From the IMG/VR virus record IMGVR_UViG_3300001846_000239, positions 48,995-112,994 of that record: 64,000 bases of DNA, one strand, 5' to 3'. This document shows, piece after piece, positions 7,692 through 16,358 of this stretch. The notes beneath the pieces are model-generated. The model had not been told where the DNA came from and did not search any database. It worked only from the letters and a program-made list of their open reading frames with translations. The position numbers were made by a program, and so were the translations under genes. The stretch's first letter is position 1; each line of letters opens with the position of its first letter. The DNA comes from a virus.

Positions 7692-8084
7692 ATGTCAAAA
7701 ATATTGATTGGAATTATTGTTGCTATGGGTTTGTCAGGTATATTATATTACCAATTCTCCGTAGTACCTATGAAAAATAAAATCGAAGAACAGGGTAAGG
7801 TTATCCTTGCCCAAGATCTTCGTAATCAAGAACAAATTGCTACAATCGAAGCAATTCAGACTCGGATGGAGCAAACTACAATTGCTCTGACCGACATGCA
7901 AAACGAAAATCAAAGAATTGAAGCAGAAATGTCAGAATATCTTGATATATTCAGACGACATAATACTACTAAATTAGCAAGTGCTAAACCTGGATTGATG
8001 GAAAAACGAATTAATAATGCAACCAAGGGGGTATTCGATGCAATTGAAAATGATAGCAAGCGCATTTCTAGTCTTAATGATTAG
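7692..8084 (+). CDS. Putative inner-membrane spanin (i-spanin, Rz-like)
   Basis: 130 residues with a single N-terminal membrane segment (about 4-22, ILIGIIVAMGLSGILYYQF) followed by a long periplasmic coiled coil rich in Gln, Glu and Asn. This Nin-Cout topology and the embedded overlap with a downstream lipoprotein gene (8038) are the classic arrangement of Rz/Rz1 spanin pairs. Spanins fuse inner and outer membranes at the last step of lysis. Sequence similarity to Rz is not obvious; the call is based on topology and gene order. Confidence 0.7.
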   Translation: MSKILIGIIVAMGLSGILYYQFSVVPMKNKIEEQGKVILAQDLRNQEQIATIEAIQTRMEQTTIALTDMQNENQRIEAEMSEYLDIFRRHNTTKLASAKPGLMEKRINNATKGVFDAIENDSKRISSLND

Positions 8085-8535
8085 TGGATGTAGCTTACTC
8101 CAACAACCTCCAAGAGAAGTAGAAATAATCACAAAACCGGTTCAAATTGAAATTGTTCAACCGGTAATGCCAAGACCATTAGATTTAAAAGAACCAAAAT
8201 GGTATGTAGTTTCTGACTCTGTAATCATTGAAGAATGTATTAGGAATCAAGAAACTAAAGAAAGAGATTGTAAACTGGGTAAGGAAGATTTGTATCCTGA
8301 GGGATACACATATCTAGACCGGTTTATTGATAGTATAAAAAAGAAGCACGGAGGCGATATTGTATTTGTCGCAATGACTGTTGATGATTATGAATTAATG
8401 TCCTATAATACTCAGGAAATTAAAAGATATATAAATCAATTAGGTGAAGTTATAGTGTATTACAGGAATGTAACAATAGGTGATGAAGATGCTGGAGCAG
8501 TTGAAATTAAAGTGGAGAAAAAGGAAGATGAGTAG
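8038..8535 (+). CDS. Putative outer-membrane spanin lipoprotein (o-spanin, Rz1-like)
   Basis: ATG 8038 follows AAGGGGG at good spacing and yields MQLKMIASAFLVLMISGCSLL, a lipoprotein signal with lipobox ISGC, so Cys17-18 would be lipidated. The mature N-terminus is proline-rich (QQPPREVEIITKPVQIE), as in o-spanins. It starts inside the i-spanin gene in another frame. At about 165 residues it is longer than most o-spanins, with an additional globular C-terminal domain. Confidence 0.75.
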   Translation: MQLKMIASAFLVLMISGCSLLQQPPREVEIITKPVQIEIVQPVMPRPLDLKEPKWYVVSDSVIIEECIRNQETKERDCKLGKEDLYPEGYTYLDRFIDSIKKKHGGDIVFVAMTVDDYELMSYNTQEIKRYINQLGEVIVYYRNVTIGDEDAGAVEIKVEKKEDE

Positions 8536-8536
8536 A

Positions 8537-9283
8537 ATGAAAGATAAATTAACGGTATGGCAAAGGGCAGAGATAGCAGCTAAGTTATCAGCCATTGCTT
8601 ATATGAACCCAAAACCAGCTGAAACTGCATGTAAGAAATTAGGATTTGCGTCAGGAAAGATTATTAGTAGAGACGGTGCAGAGGTACTAATCGCAAAGGA
8701 TAGAAACGATTTGTGGTTTGCTTTTAGAGGAACAGAACCATCAAAACTAAATGATGTGATGGCCGATCTAAAAGTAATTAAAAATACTGCCAAAGCTGGT
8801 GGTAAAGTCCATGGCGGATTTCAAGAAGAAGTCAACGACCTATGGATGGATATTGTAAAAGAACTAGAACATAACGATCAACTTAAGGTAAGAAAAGATG
8901 TATACTTTACTGGTCATAGTCTTGGTGCTGCTATGGCTACCATTAGCGCAACGCGTTATCAACCGGAAGAATTGTTTACGTTCGGATCCCCGAGGGTCGG
9001 AGGTAAATACTTCATCAAGAATATAAAGTGTGATCATTATAGGTTTATGAACAATAATGATATTGTTTGTAGAATCCCACCGGCTTGGTTGGGTTTTAAG
9101 CATCATGGAGAAATGATTTATTTCGATAGAAATGGAAGTAGAGCTTTAAAACCAACTTGGGCTGATATGTTTTACGGTATTTTAAATAGCTGGAAAAGAT
9201 TTAAATTCTTTGACGGAATTGTAGATCACGGAATGCCTAATTATGTAAAGGCTATTAAGAAATTTGCTAAGGAAGCAGAATAA
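8537..9283 (+). CDS. Class 3 lipase-like alpha/beta hydrolase
   Basis: I choose ATG 8537 because AAGGAAG (8521-8527) is correctly spaced for it and abuts the alternative ATG at 8528. The protein (248 residues) has the lipase-3 layout: FRGTEPSKLNDVMADL, VHGGFQEE, the nucleophile elbow GHSLGAAMA, FGSPRVGG, NNDIVCRIPP (candidate catalytic Asp) and DHGM near the end (candidate catalytic His). All three triad positions are present. No signal peptide is seen, so access to membrane lipid would need lysis or virion delivery. It sits directly after the spanins. Confidence 0.85.
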   Translation: MKDKLTVWQRAEIAAKLSAIAYMNPKPAETACKKLGFASGKIISRDGAEVLIAKDRNDLWFAFRGTEPSKLNDVMADLKVIKNTAKAGGKVHGGFQEEVNDLWMDIVKELEHNDQLKVRKDVYFTGHSLGAAMATISATRYQPEELFTFGSPRVGGKYFIKNIKCDHYRFMNNNDIVCRIPPAWLGFKHHGEMIYFDRNGSRALKPTWADMFYGILNSWKRFKFFDGIVDHGMPNYVKAIKKFAKEAE

Positions 9284-9399
9284 TGGATCCCGTAAATGCT
9301 TGGAATAGTCTAACATATGTCGACGGTGTATTATTCACCGTTTGGCTTGGTATACTTTATTACGGAAAATGCTGGATAGACAGCAAATTTAAGGATTAA
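9283..9399 (+). CDS. Tiny single-pass membrane protein
   Basis: A 38-residue frame (MDPVNAWNSLTYVDG, then VLFTVWLGILYYGKCW) with AAGGAAG about six bases upstream of its ATG, which overlaps the lipase stop codon. Residues about 14-31 are hydrophobic enough to span a membrane once. Position between the lipase and another membrane-associated gene suggests a lysis-cassette role (holin accessory or inhibitor), by location only. Confidence 0.6.
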   Translation: MDPVNAWNSLTYVDGVLFTVWLGILYYGKCWIDSKFKD

Positions 9400-9401
9400 C
9401 A

Positions 9402-9701
9402 ATGAGCTGGCTTATAACACTTACACTAAAATCAATTTTGTCTTCTATTATTGGTAGTTCTTTTTACGCTTGGTTTCAAGGCACAACACTTGGCATCTGG
9501 TTTCAAAAGCAAGTAGATAAATTTATGCAGTACTTTGCAGAGAAGTATGAACTAGAATTAATGAAAAAAGATGCAAAGTTTAGAAAACAGTATCCACTTC
9601 AGGCTGAAAGATTAGATCATCTTGAAGCTGATGTGCAGACCTTCTTTGAACTTCCAATAGTTCAAAAGGCCCTTCAGGCTGAATTAAAAAAGAAAAAATA
9701 A
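9402..9701 (+). CDS. Small protein with N-terminal hydrophobic segment
   Basis: 99 residues. Residues about 3-32 (LITLTLKSILSSIIGSSFYA and onward) are hydrophobic and could be a membrane anchor or signal, followed by an amphipathic charged region ending in a Lys tail. Similar proteins occur in cyanophages as I recall, without known function. It ends the run of co-oriented genes before the early promoter at 9705. Confidence 0.55.
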   Translation: MSWLITLTLKSILSSIIGSSFYAWFQGTTLGIWFQKQVDKFMQYFAEKYELELMKKDAKFRKQYPLQAERLDHLEADVQTFFELPIVQKALQAELKKKK

Positions 9702-9704
9702 CTA

Positions 9705-9733
9705 TGTACAAAATTTAGCTTTCGTGTTATAAT
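9705..9733 (+). promoter_or_regulatory. Early sigma70-type promoter for nrdA
   Basis: TGTACA (9705-9710), 17-bp spacer, TATAAT (9728-9733) preceded by TGT. Predicted start near 9740, about 23 bases before the ATG at 9763. Confidence 0.85.
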
Positions 9734-9762
9734 ATATAATATTATTATTTAACTAACTGACA

Positions 9763-12081
9763 ATGAATGACGGACTAAAACTTATGACGATGCACGTAAC
9801 TAAGCGTGACGGCTCGACGCAGGACTTTGACTTAGAAAAAGTACACAAGGTCTTAGAATGGGCTACCGCTGACATTTCTGGAGTTTCGATTTCTGAGATC
9901 GAACTCAAGGCAAACATACAACTATATGACAAGATTCCAGCTTATGATATTCATGAGCTTCTTATTAAATCTGCCGCAGAACTAATTTCTGAGCATACTC
10001 CAAATTACCAATTTGTAGCAGCTCGATTAGTTTCTTATAAACTTCGAAAAGAAGTATACGGAGATTATAAACCTTGGCCACTAAAGCAAATCATTATTGA
10101 GAATGTAAGTAATAATATTTACGATGGTGGTATTATGGAATCTTATAATCCAGATGAAATCGACGAACTAGACGCTTACATCAAACACGATCGTGACGAT
10201 AATTTTACCTATGCTGGTATGGAACAGTTTAGAGGTAAATATCTAGTACAAGATCGAAGAACAAAACAACATTTTGAAACTCCTCAAGTGTTGTATATGA
10301 TGATTGCGGCTACGTTATTTTCTAACTATCCAAAAGAAACTCGTATGAAATACGTAAAGGACTACTACGATGCAATTTCTCAATTTTATATTTCATTACC
10401 TACACCAATTATGGCAGGAGTTCGAACTCCAACAAGACAATTCTCAAGTTGTGTACTCATTGAATCTGGTGATAGCCTCGATTCTATTAATTCTACTGCT
10501 ACGAGTATTGTCAAATATATAAGTAAAAAAGCAGGTATTGGTATTGGCGCGGGTTCTATTCGAGCAGAAGGTGCACGAGTTGGTGATGGATCAGTTGTCC
10601 ATACCGGTTTGATTCCGTTTCTAAAATATTTTCAGGCTGCAGTTAAGTCATGTTCACAAGGTGGTGTTCGAGGTGGTGCTGCTACGGTATATCTACCTAT
10701 TTGGCACTATGAATTTGAAGATCTAGTAGTACTTAAAAATAATAAAGGTATTGAAGAGAATCGGGTTCGTCACATGGATTATGCATTCCAGTTGAACAAA
10801 CTGATGTATGAACGACTTCTTACTGGTGGTAATATAACTTTCTTTGATCCGAATGATGTCCCAGGGTTATATGACGCATTCTTTGATGATCAAGATAAGT
10901 TTAAAGAATTGTATGAAAAATACGAACGAGCATATTCGATTCGTAAGAAAACATTACCAGCTACAGAAGTATTTTCTCAACTTATTCAACAAAGAAAAGA
11001 TACTGGTAGAATCTATATAATGAATGTAGATCACGCAAACGAACATGGTGCATTTGATCCTAAACAAGCACCAATTAAGATGAGTAATCTATGTTGTGAA
11101 ATTGATCTACCTACAAGTCCATTGTCAGACAATCCGGATGAAGGTGAGATTTCATTATGTACACTATCAGCAATTAATTGGGGATTAATTAATGAACCAT
11201 CAGAATTTGAAAAATATTGCAACCTGTCTGTTCGTGCTCTCGATGAGTTGCTTGACTATCAGTCTTATCCTGTACGTGCGGCAGAACGTGGGACTATGAA
11301 TCGTAGACCGCTGGGTATTGGTATTATTAACCTAGCATATTTCTTAGCTAAACGTGGTCTTAAATATGATGAATCAGCCTTTGAAATTGTTGATGAGTAC
11401 GCAGAAGCATGGTCATATTACTTAATTAAGGCTTCTCAGCAATTAGCTGAAGAAAAAGGTGAAATAAATTTAAAAAATCATACAAAATATGCCGGTGGAG
11501 TTCTCCCAATTGATACATATAAACGAGAGCTAGATAATTTAATAGAGCATAAAGAAAGACTACCGTGGAACGAGCTTAGAGAAAAACTCCTAGAAACGGG
11601 AACTCGCAATTCTACTCTAATGGCATTAATGCCTGCTGAAACAAGCGCTCAAATTTCTAATAGCACGAATGGTATTGAACCACCTCGAGCATTAGTTAGT
11701 TACAAACAGAGTAAAGATGGAGTTATGGCTCAGGTTGTACCTGGTTATCACCATCTAAAAAATAAATATGATCTTCTGTGGGATCAAAAATCTCCAGATG
11801 GATATTTAAAAATTTGTGGAATTTTACAAAAATATATTGATCAGGGGATCAGTGTAAATACCTCTTATAACCCTGAACATTATGAAGATAATAAAATTCC
11901 GATGTCTGTAATGTTGACTGATCTTGTTACAGCATATAAGTATGGCCTAAAACAGCTCTACTACTTTAATACGTACGACGGAGCCGGTGAAATAACTGAC
12001 AATGAAACGCATCACGCGTATGATGGTGAAAGTGAACAACCAACATATGACAACGAAGAATGCGATAGTTGTACTATCTAA
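9763..12081 (+). CDS. nrdA: Class Ia ribonucleoside-diphosphate reductase, large subunit
   Basis: Reduces NDPs to dNDPs with the NrdB radical subunit. Strong full-length similarity to E. coli/T4 NrdA: N-terminal ATP-cone (VTKRDGSTQDFDLEKVHKVL), active-site Cys in FSSCVL, SNLCCE and SLCTLSA, the radical-transfer Tyr pair in LYYFNT, and a C-terminal redox pair (CDSC). Length 772 is normal. No clear ribosome site precedes ATG 9763; ATG 9784 has a CGGA nearby and also fits the family start. The reducing partner is probably the glutaredoxin gene downstream. Confidence 0.97.
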   Translation: MNDGLKLMTMHVTKRDGSTQDFDLEKVHKVLEWATADISGVSISEIELKANIQLYDKIPAYDIHELLIKSAAELISEHTPNYQFVAARLVSYKLRKEVYGDYKPWPLKQIIIENVSNNIYDGGIMESYNPDEIDELDAYIKHDRDDNFTYAGMEQFRGKYLVQDRRTKQHFETPQVLYMMIAATLFSNYPKETRMKYVKDYYDAISQFYISLPTPIMAGVRTPTRQFSSCVLIESGDSLDSINSTATSIVKYISKKAGIGIGAGSIRAEGARVGDGSVVHTGLIPFLKYFQAAVKSCSQGGVRGGAATVYLPIWHYEFEDLVVLKNNKGIEENRVRHMDYAFQLNKLMYERLLTGGNITFFDPNDVPGLYDAFFDDQDKFKELYEKYERAYSIRKKTLPATEVFSQLIQQRKDTGRIYIMNVDHANEHGAFDPKQAPIKMSNLCCEIDLPTSPLSDNPDEGEISLCTLSAINWGLINEPSEFEKYCNLSVRALDELLDYQSYPVRAAERGTMNRRPLGIGIINLAYFLAKRGLKYDESAFEIVDEYAEAWSYYLIKASQQLAEEKGEINLKNHTKYAGGVLPIDTYKRELDNLIEHKERLPWNELREKLLETGTRNSTLMALMPAETSAQISNSTNGIEPPRALVSYKQSKDGVMAQVVPGYHHLKNKYDLLWDQKSPDGYLKICGILQKYIDQGISVNTSYNPEHYEDNKIPMSVMLTDLVTAYKYGLKQLYYFNTYDGAGEITDNETHHAYDGESEQPTYDNEECDSCTI

Positions 12082-12095
12082 CAAGAGGTAATATT

Positions 12096-12263
12096 ATGAA
12101 GAAACGACCAAAGATTAAATTTAAGAGTAGTGGCGAATGGGATGCATTAACTTCTGCCAAGAAATTTTACTGCTATCTTACAAAACCAGGTATTTCTAAG
12201 CGAATAAAAAGGATATATAATAAACGCTTTAGAAAACTGGGCAAAGATGAGTGTGTCTCGTGA
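12096..12263 (+). CDS. Small basic protein between nrdA and nrdB
   Basis: 55 residues from ATG 12096 (AAGAGG upstream): MKKRPKIKFKSSGEWDALTS then a basic helix ending KRIKRIYNKRFRKLG. Its stop overlaps a GTG start (GTGA). Function unknown; the charge suggests nucleic-acid binding but no motif supports it. Confidence 0.55.
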   Translation: MKKRPKIKFKSSGEWDALTSAKKFYCYLTKPGISKRIKRIYNKRFRKLGKDECVS

Positions 12264-12652
12264 AATGGTTAGCCGTAACACTAGCGTGTTTACTGTCGGG
12301 CACAGTAATGGCAAACGAAGCCCAAGAATTAGTCTTACCTGAAACATCCGAATGGTTACCTTTAACTGCATCATGTAGCTTTACAGATCAAGGTCCAATG
12401 TTGGAAGAACGGCATGGTGAAATCGCATTAGTTGGCGGCCGAATGGTCGTCGTTATACCAGATGAAAAACGACTTCCTGGTAGACTTAGATTTTATATTA
12501 ATACAGAAACAGGCTCTTTCACTATAGTATTTGTAGTTGAGGGACAAAGAAATATTCACTGTATTATTGCCTCAGGTCTAGAACTAGAGCCACTAAAGTA
12601 TAAAAGCACATTAAACATATTAAAAAAGAAATTAAAAGGAACATTAACGTAA
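12260..12652 (+). CDS. Putative secreted periplasmic protein
   Basis: GTG 12260 gives MKWLAVTLACLLSGTVMA, a typical Sec signal peptide with cleavage expected after A-M-A-like VMA (before NEAQE). The mature part (about 112 residues) is beta-rich with two Cys that could form a disulfide in the periplasm. It resembles no family I know. A secreted protein inserted between the two ribonucleotide reductase subunits is unusual and suggests a later insertion into an older operon. Confidence 0.6.
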   Translation: MKWLAVTLACLLSGTVMANEAQELVLPETSEWLPLTASCSFTDQGPMLEERHGEIALVGGRMVVVIPDEKRLPGRLRFYINTETGSFTIVFVVEGQRNIHCIIASGLELEPLKYKSTLNILKKKLKGTLT

Positions 12653-13726
12653 ATGGCAGTATTGAAAAAGAATAGAAAATCTCATCTAACAAAGAATATG
12701 TTTTTAGATGAAGCGGTTGATATTCAACGTTATGATGAAGTAAAATACCCACAAATGGATAAAATCACAGATAGACAACTTGGTTTCTTTTGGAGACCTG
12801 AAGAAGTTGATGTATCTAAAGACAAAAAGGATTTTAACGCTCTTACAGAGAATGAACAACACATCTTTACTAGTAATCTGAAAAGACAGATTCTACTTGA
12901 TAGTGTACAAGGCCGAGCTCCTAACTTGGCATTTCTTCCAATCGTATCTTTACCTGAAGTAGAGAATTGGATTGAAACATGGTCATTTTCTGAAACGATT
13001 CATAGTAGATCATATACACATATTATTCGTAATATCTATCCAGATCCATCATTTGTATTTGATGGCTTACTAGAAGAAAAGAATATTATGGATTGTGGTA
13101 AATCAATCGCAAAATATTACGACGATCTAATCATATGTAATAATGGTCCGACAAATAAAATAGATCATAAGAGAGCGATTTGGATGGCATTGATGAGTGC
13201 TAATGCTTTAGAAGGTGTTAGATTCTATGTATCATTTGCTTGTTCATGGGCTTTTGCTGAATTGAAGAAGATGGAAGGGAACGCAAAAATTATTAAGTTG
13301 ATTGCACGTGATGAGAATGTTCATCTAGCATCAACTACAACTATGCTCAAGCTTCTTAAAAAAGAAGATAAAGATTTCGAAAAGATCGCGAAAGAAATGG
13401 AGCAAAAATGTATTGATCTATATGTTGAAGTTATTGATCAAGAAAAAGAATGGGCTAAATACCTATTCAAAAACGGTTCAATGATCGGACTAAATGAAAA
13501 GATTTTGGCTGATTATATCGAATGGATCGGATGTAAGAGAATGAGGGCAATCGGGTTACCATGTCCTTATGTAGTACCACAAGCAAATCCACTACCATGG
13601 ACTGAAAAATGGATCGGAGGCGGTAACGTACAAGTTGCTCCTCAAGAGACTGAAATCAGTTCTTATATTATTGGTGGTGTTAAACAAGATATTGATAACG
13701 ACGCATTAAAAGGATTAAGTTTATGA
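12653..13726 (+). CDS. nrdB: Class Ia ribonucleoside-diphosphate reductase, small (radical) subunit
   Basis: Houses the di-iron/tyrosyl radical used by NrdA. Motifs in order: LLDSVQGRAPN (Asp ligand), FSETIHSRSYTHIIRN (Glu and His ligands plus the radical Tyr), NALEGVRFYVSFA (Glu ligand), ARDENVHLA (Glu and His ligands), and NVQVAPQETEISSY near the C-terminus that docks to NrdA. All ligands and the radical Tyr are retained, so it should be active. 357 residues is normal. It overlaps the glutaredoxin gene by four bases. Confidence 0.97.
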   Translation: MAVLKKNRKSHLTKNMFLDEAVDIQRYDEVKYPQMDKITDRQLGFFWRPEEVDVSKDKKDFNALTENEQHIFTSNLKRQILLDSVQGRAPNLAFLPIVSLPEVENWIETWSFSETIHSRSYTHIIRNIYPDPSFVFDGLLEEKNIMDCGKSIAKYYDDLIICNNGPTNKIDHKRAIWMALMSANALEGVRFYVSFACSWAFAELKKMEGNAKIIKLIARDENVHLASTTTMLKLLKKEDKDFEKIAKEMEQKCIDLYVEVIDQEKEWAKYLFKNGSMIGLNEKILADYIEWIGCKRMRAIGLPCPYVVPQANPLPWTEKWIGGGNVQVAPQETEISSYIIGGVKQDIDNDALKGLSL

Positions 13727-13950
13727 ACATAGAAATTTATAGTAAGGATGGTTGCCCCAGCTGTGTTGTAGCAGAAGCAAAAGCTTCGATGCTTAAAAGA
13801 GCATCGTACAAAGTCTACAAATTAGGTGTAGATTTCACTCGAGAAGAATTGTTAGCAAAATTTCCAACGGCTAGAACATTCCCTCAAATCACAATCGATG
13901 GTAAATCAATCGGTGGTGCACAAGAATTTCTAGAAATGGAGATTGTGTAA
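13723..13950 (+). CDS. Glutaredoxin-like redox protein
   Basis: 75 residues with CPSC at positions 11-14 in the loop after the first strand (MNIEIYSKDGCPSC), the cis-Pro region TFPQITI and GGAQEF near the end, as in glutaredoxins/T4 NrdC. CPSC differs from the usual CPYC. It follows nrdB with a four-base overlap and is the likely reductant for the ribonucleotide reductase. Confidence 0.88.
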   Translation: MNIEIYSKDGCPSCVVAEAKASMLKRASYKVYKLGVDFTREELLAKFPTARTFPQITIDGKSIGGAQEFLEMEIV

Positions 13951-14090
13951 TGAAACGAACGGTTGTAGATTGTGATTATTGCTATAATAAATCTATAATT
14001 GCTCATAGTGAGGATGATGTAGTATTATTCTGTCCTCACTGTGGAGAGGCCCAAGGAGATGATCTAGAAGAACTAGATTTTGATGAGTAA
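13950..14090 (+). CDS. Tiny zinc-ribbon protein
   Basis: 46 residues with two Cys pairs, CDYC and CPHC, about 18 residues apart, then an acidic tail (GDDLEELDFDE). GGAG lies about nine bases upstream, and the ATG overlaps the glutaredoxin stop. Two CxxC knuckles predict one structural zinc. Role unknown; such ribbons in T4-like phages often act in transcription or nucleic-acid binding. Confidence 0.65.
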   Translation: MKRTVVDCDYCYNKSIIAHSEDDVVLFCPHCGEAQGDDLEELDFDE

Positions 14091-14513
14091 ATGACATGGC
14101 ACTACAAAGGCAAAGAATGGCAGCCGCCAGAAGAGTTCAATCCCAAAGACGCTTATGGCTTTGTTTACATGATAACGAACAGAGCGACCAACCGCAAGTA
14201 TATCGGAAAGAAGTTCTTTTGGAACCAGAAAACTCTTCCTATAACGAAAACTCGGAAGAGGCGAAAAAGAACGTTAGTTGAATCTGATTGGAGAGAATAC
14301 TACGGATCTAATAAACATCTTAATGAAGATGTAAACAAACAAGGCGAAGATTTCTTTTATAGAGAGATACTTCACTTTTGTAAAACTAAAGGAGAATGTT
14401 CTTACATGGAAGCAAAAGAACAATTCGATCGAGGTGTACTTTTAACGGATGATTACTATAATGGAATCATTCAAATAAGACTTGGCGGAAACGCTATTAA
14501 GAAAATTAAGTAA
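14091..14513 (+). CDS. GIY-YIG-like nuclease superfamily protein
   Basis: 140 residues. GFVYMITNRATNRKYIGKK matches the GIY-YIG motif pair (GFVY...YIG) at the start of the fold, followed by a basic stretch (KTRKRRKRTL) and EYYGSNKHL. Seg-type endonucleases of T4 share this core but are longer and have extra DNA-binding modules, absent here. The gene lies in the metabolism operon rather than as an obvious intron or intergenic homing insertion. Nuclease activity is plausible but unproven. Start ATG 14091 directly follows the previous stop. Confidence 0.7.
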   Translation: MTWHYKGKEWQPPEEFNPKDAYGFVYMITNRATNRKYIGKKFFWNQKTLPITKTRKRRKRTLVESDWREYYGSNKHLNEDVNKQGEDFFYREILHFCKTKGECSYMEAKEQFDRGVLLTDDYYNGIIQIRLGGNAIKKIK

Positions 14514-14522
14514 GGATTTATA

Positions 14523-15128
14523 ATGCTAGAAACAATTTGTGAAGTGATGAAACATTCATACGATAAAGGTATGATTAGTACAAGGGATGGTAATGTATCG
14601 ATTCGACATAAAGATAGAGATTATTTTCATGTAACACCATCGGGTGTAAGAAAGCAAGTCATTCAATATGACATGTTTAAAAAATTAAAAGCGGTAGACT
14701 GTGAAGAAATGTATTTTACAGATATCGCATCGGGATTGAAACCAACAGGAGAATTGCCACTTCATTGGGGACTACAGAAAAATATACCGACTGATACAAG
14801 AGTTGTATTACATACTCATCCGACGTATATTGTAGCAGCAATGCATGCGGGAATACAACTAAACGAATTAGTTGATAAATTTCCAGAGCTTGGTCGCTAT
14901 TCAAAAGTGGCAGCGAATGTTCCAGACGTTCCACCTATTTCACAAGAGTTGGCTGATAAATGTTTTGAAAACCTTGGACTACAAGAAGATGGAAGTTGCT
15001 ATTTTGATATTGTAGGAATTAAAGGCCACGGAGTAGTAGCTATTGACGAAACTCCATGGAGAGCATTTGAACATATTGAAAGGCTTGAGCACATTTGTAA
15101 GATTGTGTTGATGTCTGGAAATTACTAA
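14523..15128 (+). CDS. Class II aldolase/adducin-family protein
   Basis: 201 residues with family landmarks: GNVSIRHK, TPSGVRK, PTGELPLHWGL (Glu that acts in fuculose aldolase), HTHPTY (two zinc-binding His) and KGHGVVA (third His). All metal ligands are kept, so a zinc aldolase or epimerase is possible; the substrate cannot be read from sequence. Members occur in some marine T4-like phages. It lies between the nrd operon and the early promoter at 15137. Confidence 0.87.
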   Translation: MLETICEVMKHSYDKGMISTRDGNVSIRHKDRDYFHVTPSGVRKQVIQYDMFKKLKAVDCEEMYFTDIASGLKPTGELPLHWGLQKNIPTDTRVVLHTHPTYIVAAMHAGIQLNELVDKFPELGRYSKVAANVPDVPPISQELADKCFENLGLQEDGSCYFDIVGIKGHGVVAIDETPWRAFEHIERLEHICKIVLMSGNY

Positions 15129-15136
15129 AATAACTG

Positions 15137-15165
15137 TGTACATTTATAGAAAGGTGTGTTATAAT
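15137..15165 (+). promoter_or_regulatory. Early sigma70-type promoter, near-leaderless
   Basis: TGTACA (15137-15142), 17-bp spacer, TATAAT (15160-15165) with TG upstream of the box. Predicted +1 is about 15172, only three bases before the ATG at 15175. Confidence 0.85.
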
Positions 15166-15174
15166 ATATAGATT

Positions 15175-15504
15175 ATGGATAACAATATAATTGAATTTCC
15201 TATAAAAAGGAGAATGCAAGAAATTGCAGATGAACGTGAAGAGCTTCAAATTGAATTTGAGTTCTTCGCTGATGAATGTAGAGAAGCGGCACAATTAGTG
15301 CTGATGATGATGGAAGAATTTTTCGCGAATGACGCGAGCTCTTTTGACGAACTGGATTTTAGAGATAGTCTAATGCCAGAATCTCGAGACGCTTTCGTTA
15401 TTGTAAATTTGATTTCATCTATGCTACTCAGGTATGGTGGTGCAAAACATTTCCTACAAGAATACTTAGATGTGATATACGAAAAATTGATGGATGCAAA
15501 ATAA
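15175..15504 (+). CDS. Conserved acidic phage protein, unknown function
   Basis: 109 residues, acidic and helical (EREELQIEFEFFADE, AAQLVLMMMEEFFAND), ending YLDVIYEKLMDAK. Similar proteins precede RNase H in marine T4-like phages as I recall. The start codon lies only nine bases after the -10 box, leaving no room for a ribosome-binding site on that transcript. The stop overlaps the RNase H start by one base. Confidence 0.65.
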   Translation: MDNNIIEFPIKRRMQEIADEREELQIEFEFFADECREAAQLVLMMMEEFFANDASSFDELDFRDSLMPESRDAFVIVNLISSMLLRYGGAKHFLQEYLDVIYEKLMDAK

Positions 15505-16358
15505 TGATTTTACTTGATTATAGTCAGATTGCGCTAAGCAATATTATAGTGCAAAAACTGAATGATGAAAATATGATACGACATATGATACTAAACAGTA
15601 TACGTATGTACAATAAGAAATACCGTGATGAGTATGGCCAAATGGTAATTTGTGCAGACGGTATTAATACTTGGAGAAAAGAATATTTTCCATTGTATAA
15701 AGCGCATCGTAAAAAGAGCAGGGATAACTCTGATCAGGATTGGACAGAAATATTTAGGATTCTTAATTTGGTACGAGAAGAAATAAAAGAGAACTTGCCA
15801 TATAAAGTTATACACCTTGAAGGTTGTGAAGCTGATGATATTATTGGCACTCTTACAGCTCAAACGCAAGAGTTTGGTCAACATGAACCAGTGATGATTA
15901 TTTCTTCGGATAAAGATTTTATACAACTACACAAGTATAAAAATGTCAAGCAATATTCACCTATTCAAAAGAAAATGCTCGTAGATAAAAATCCAAGAAG
16001 CTATTGTTTTGAACATATTTGTAGAGGTGATAAAGGAGATGGTATACCTAACGTACTATCACCGGATAACGCAATCGTTGAAGGTTTGCGTCAAACTGCA
16101 ATGACTAAAAAGAAAATAGAACATTGGGCCGAAAATGTAGATAAGCTAAAAGAGATAATGTCCCATGAGGAATATAGGAATTATCAAAGAAATAAGAAGC
16201 TAATCGATTTAGGTGAAATCCCAGAGGCTATACAATCGACTATTATAAATACTTTTGTGGAACAAAAACCAGCAATGAAAATGAAGGTTTTAAATTACTT
16301 AATTAAGAAACGATGCAATCTATTGATTGAATGTGCGGAGGAATTTTACAATGGATAA
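15504..16358 (+). CDS. rnh: RNase H / 5'-3' exonuclease, T4 Rnh-like
   Basis: FEN-1-type nuclease that removes RNA primers and adjacent DNA from Okazaki fragments. Acidic metal ligands appear in order: LLDYSQIA, VICADGINTWR, EGCEADDIIG, SSDKDFIQL, and the helix-hairpin-helix region after RGDKGDGIPN. 284 residues is close to T4 RNase H (305). It overlaps the next gene by eight bases. Confidence 0.93.
   Translation: MILLDYSQIALSNIIVQKLNDENMIRHMILNSIRMYNKKYRDEYGQMVICADGINTWRKEYFPLYKAHRKKSRDNSDQDWTEIFRILNLVREEIKENLPYKVIHLEGCEADDIIGTLTAQTQEFGQHEPVMIISSDKDFIQLHKYKNVKQYSPIQKKMLVDKNPRSYCFEHICRGDKGDGIPNVLSPDNAIVEGLRQTAMTKKKIEHWAENVDKLKEIMSHEEYRNYQRNKKLIDLGEIPEAIQSTIINTFVEQKPAMKMKVLNYLIKKRCNLLIECAEEFYNG

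Noticed and set aside
14091-14513. Homing endonuclease inserted in an intron
   Set aside because: Flanking genes are intact and tightly spaced, with no split gene or intron boundary visible.
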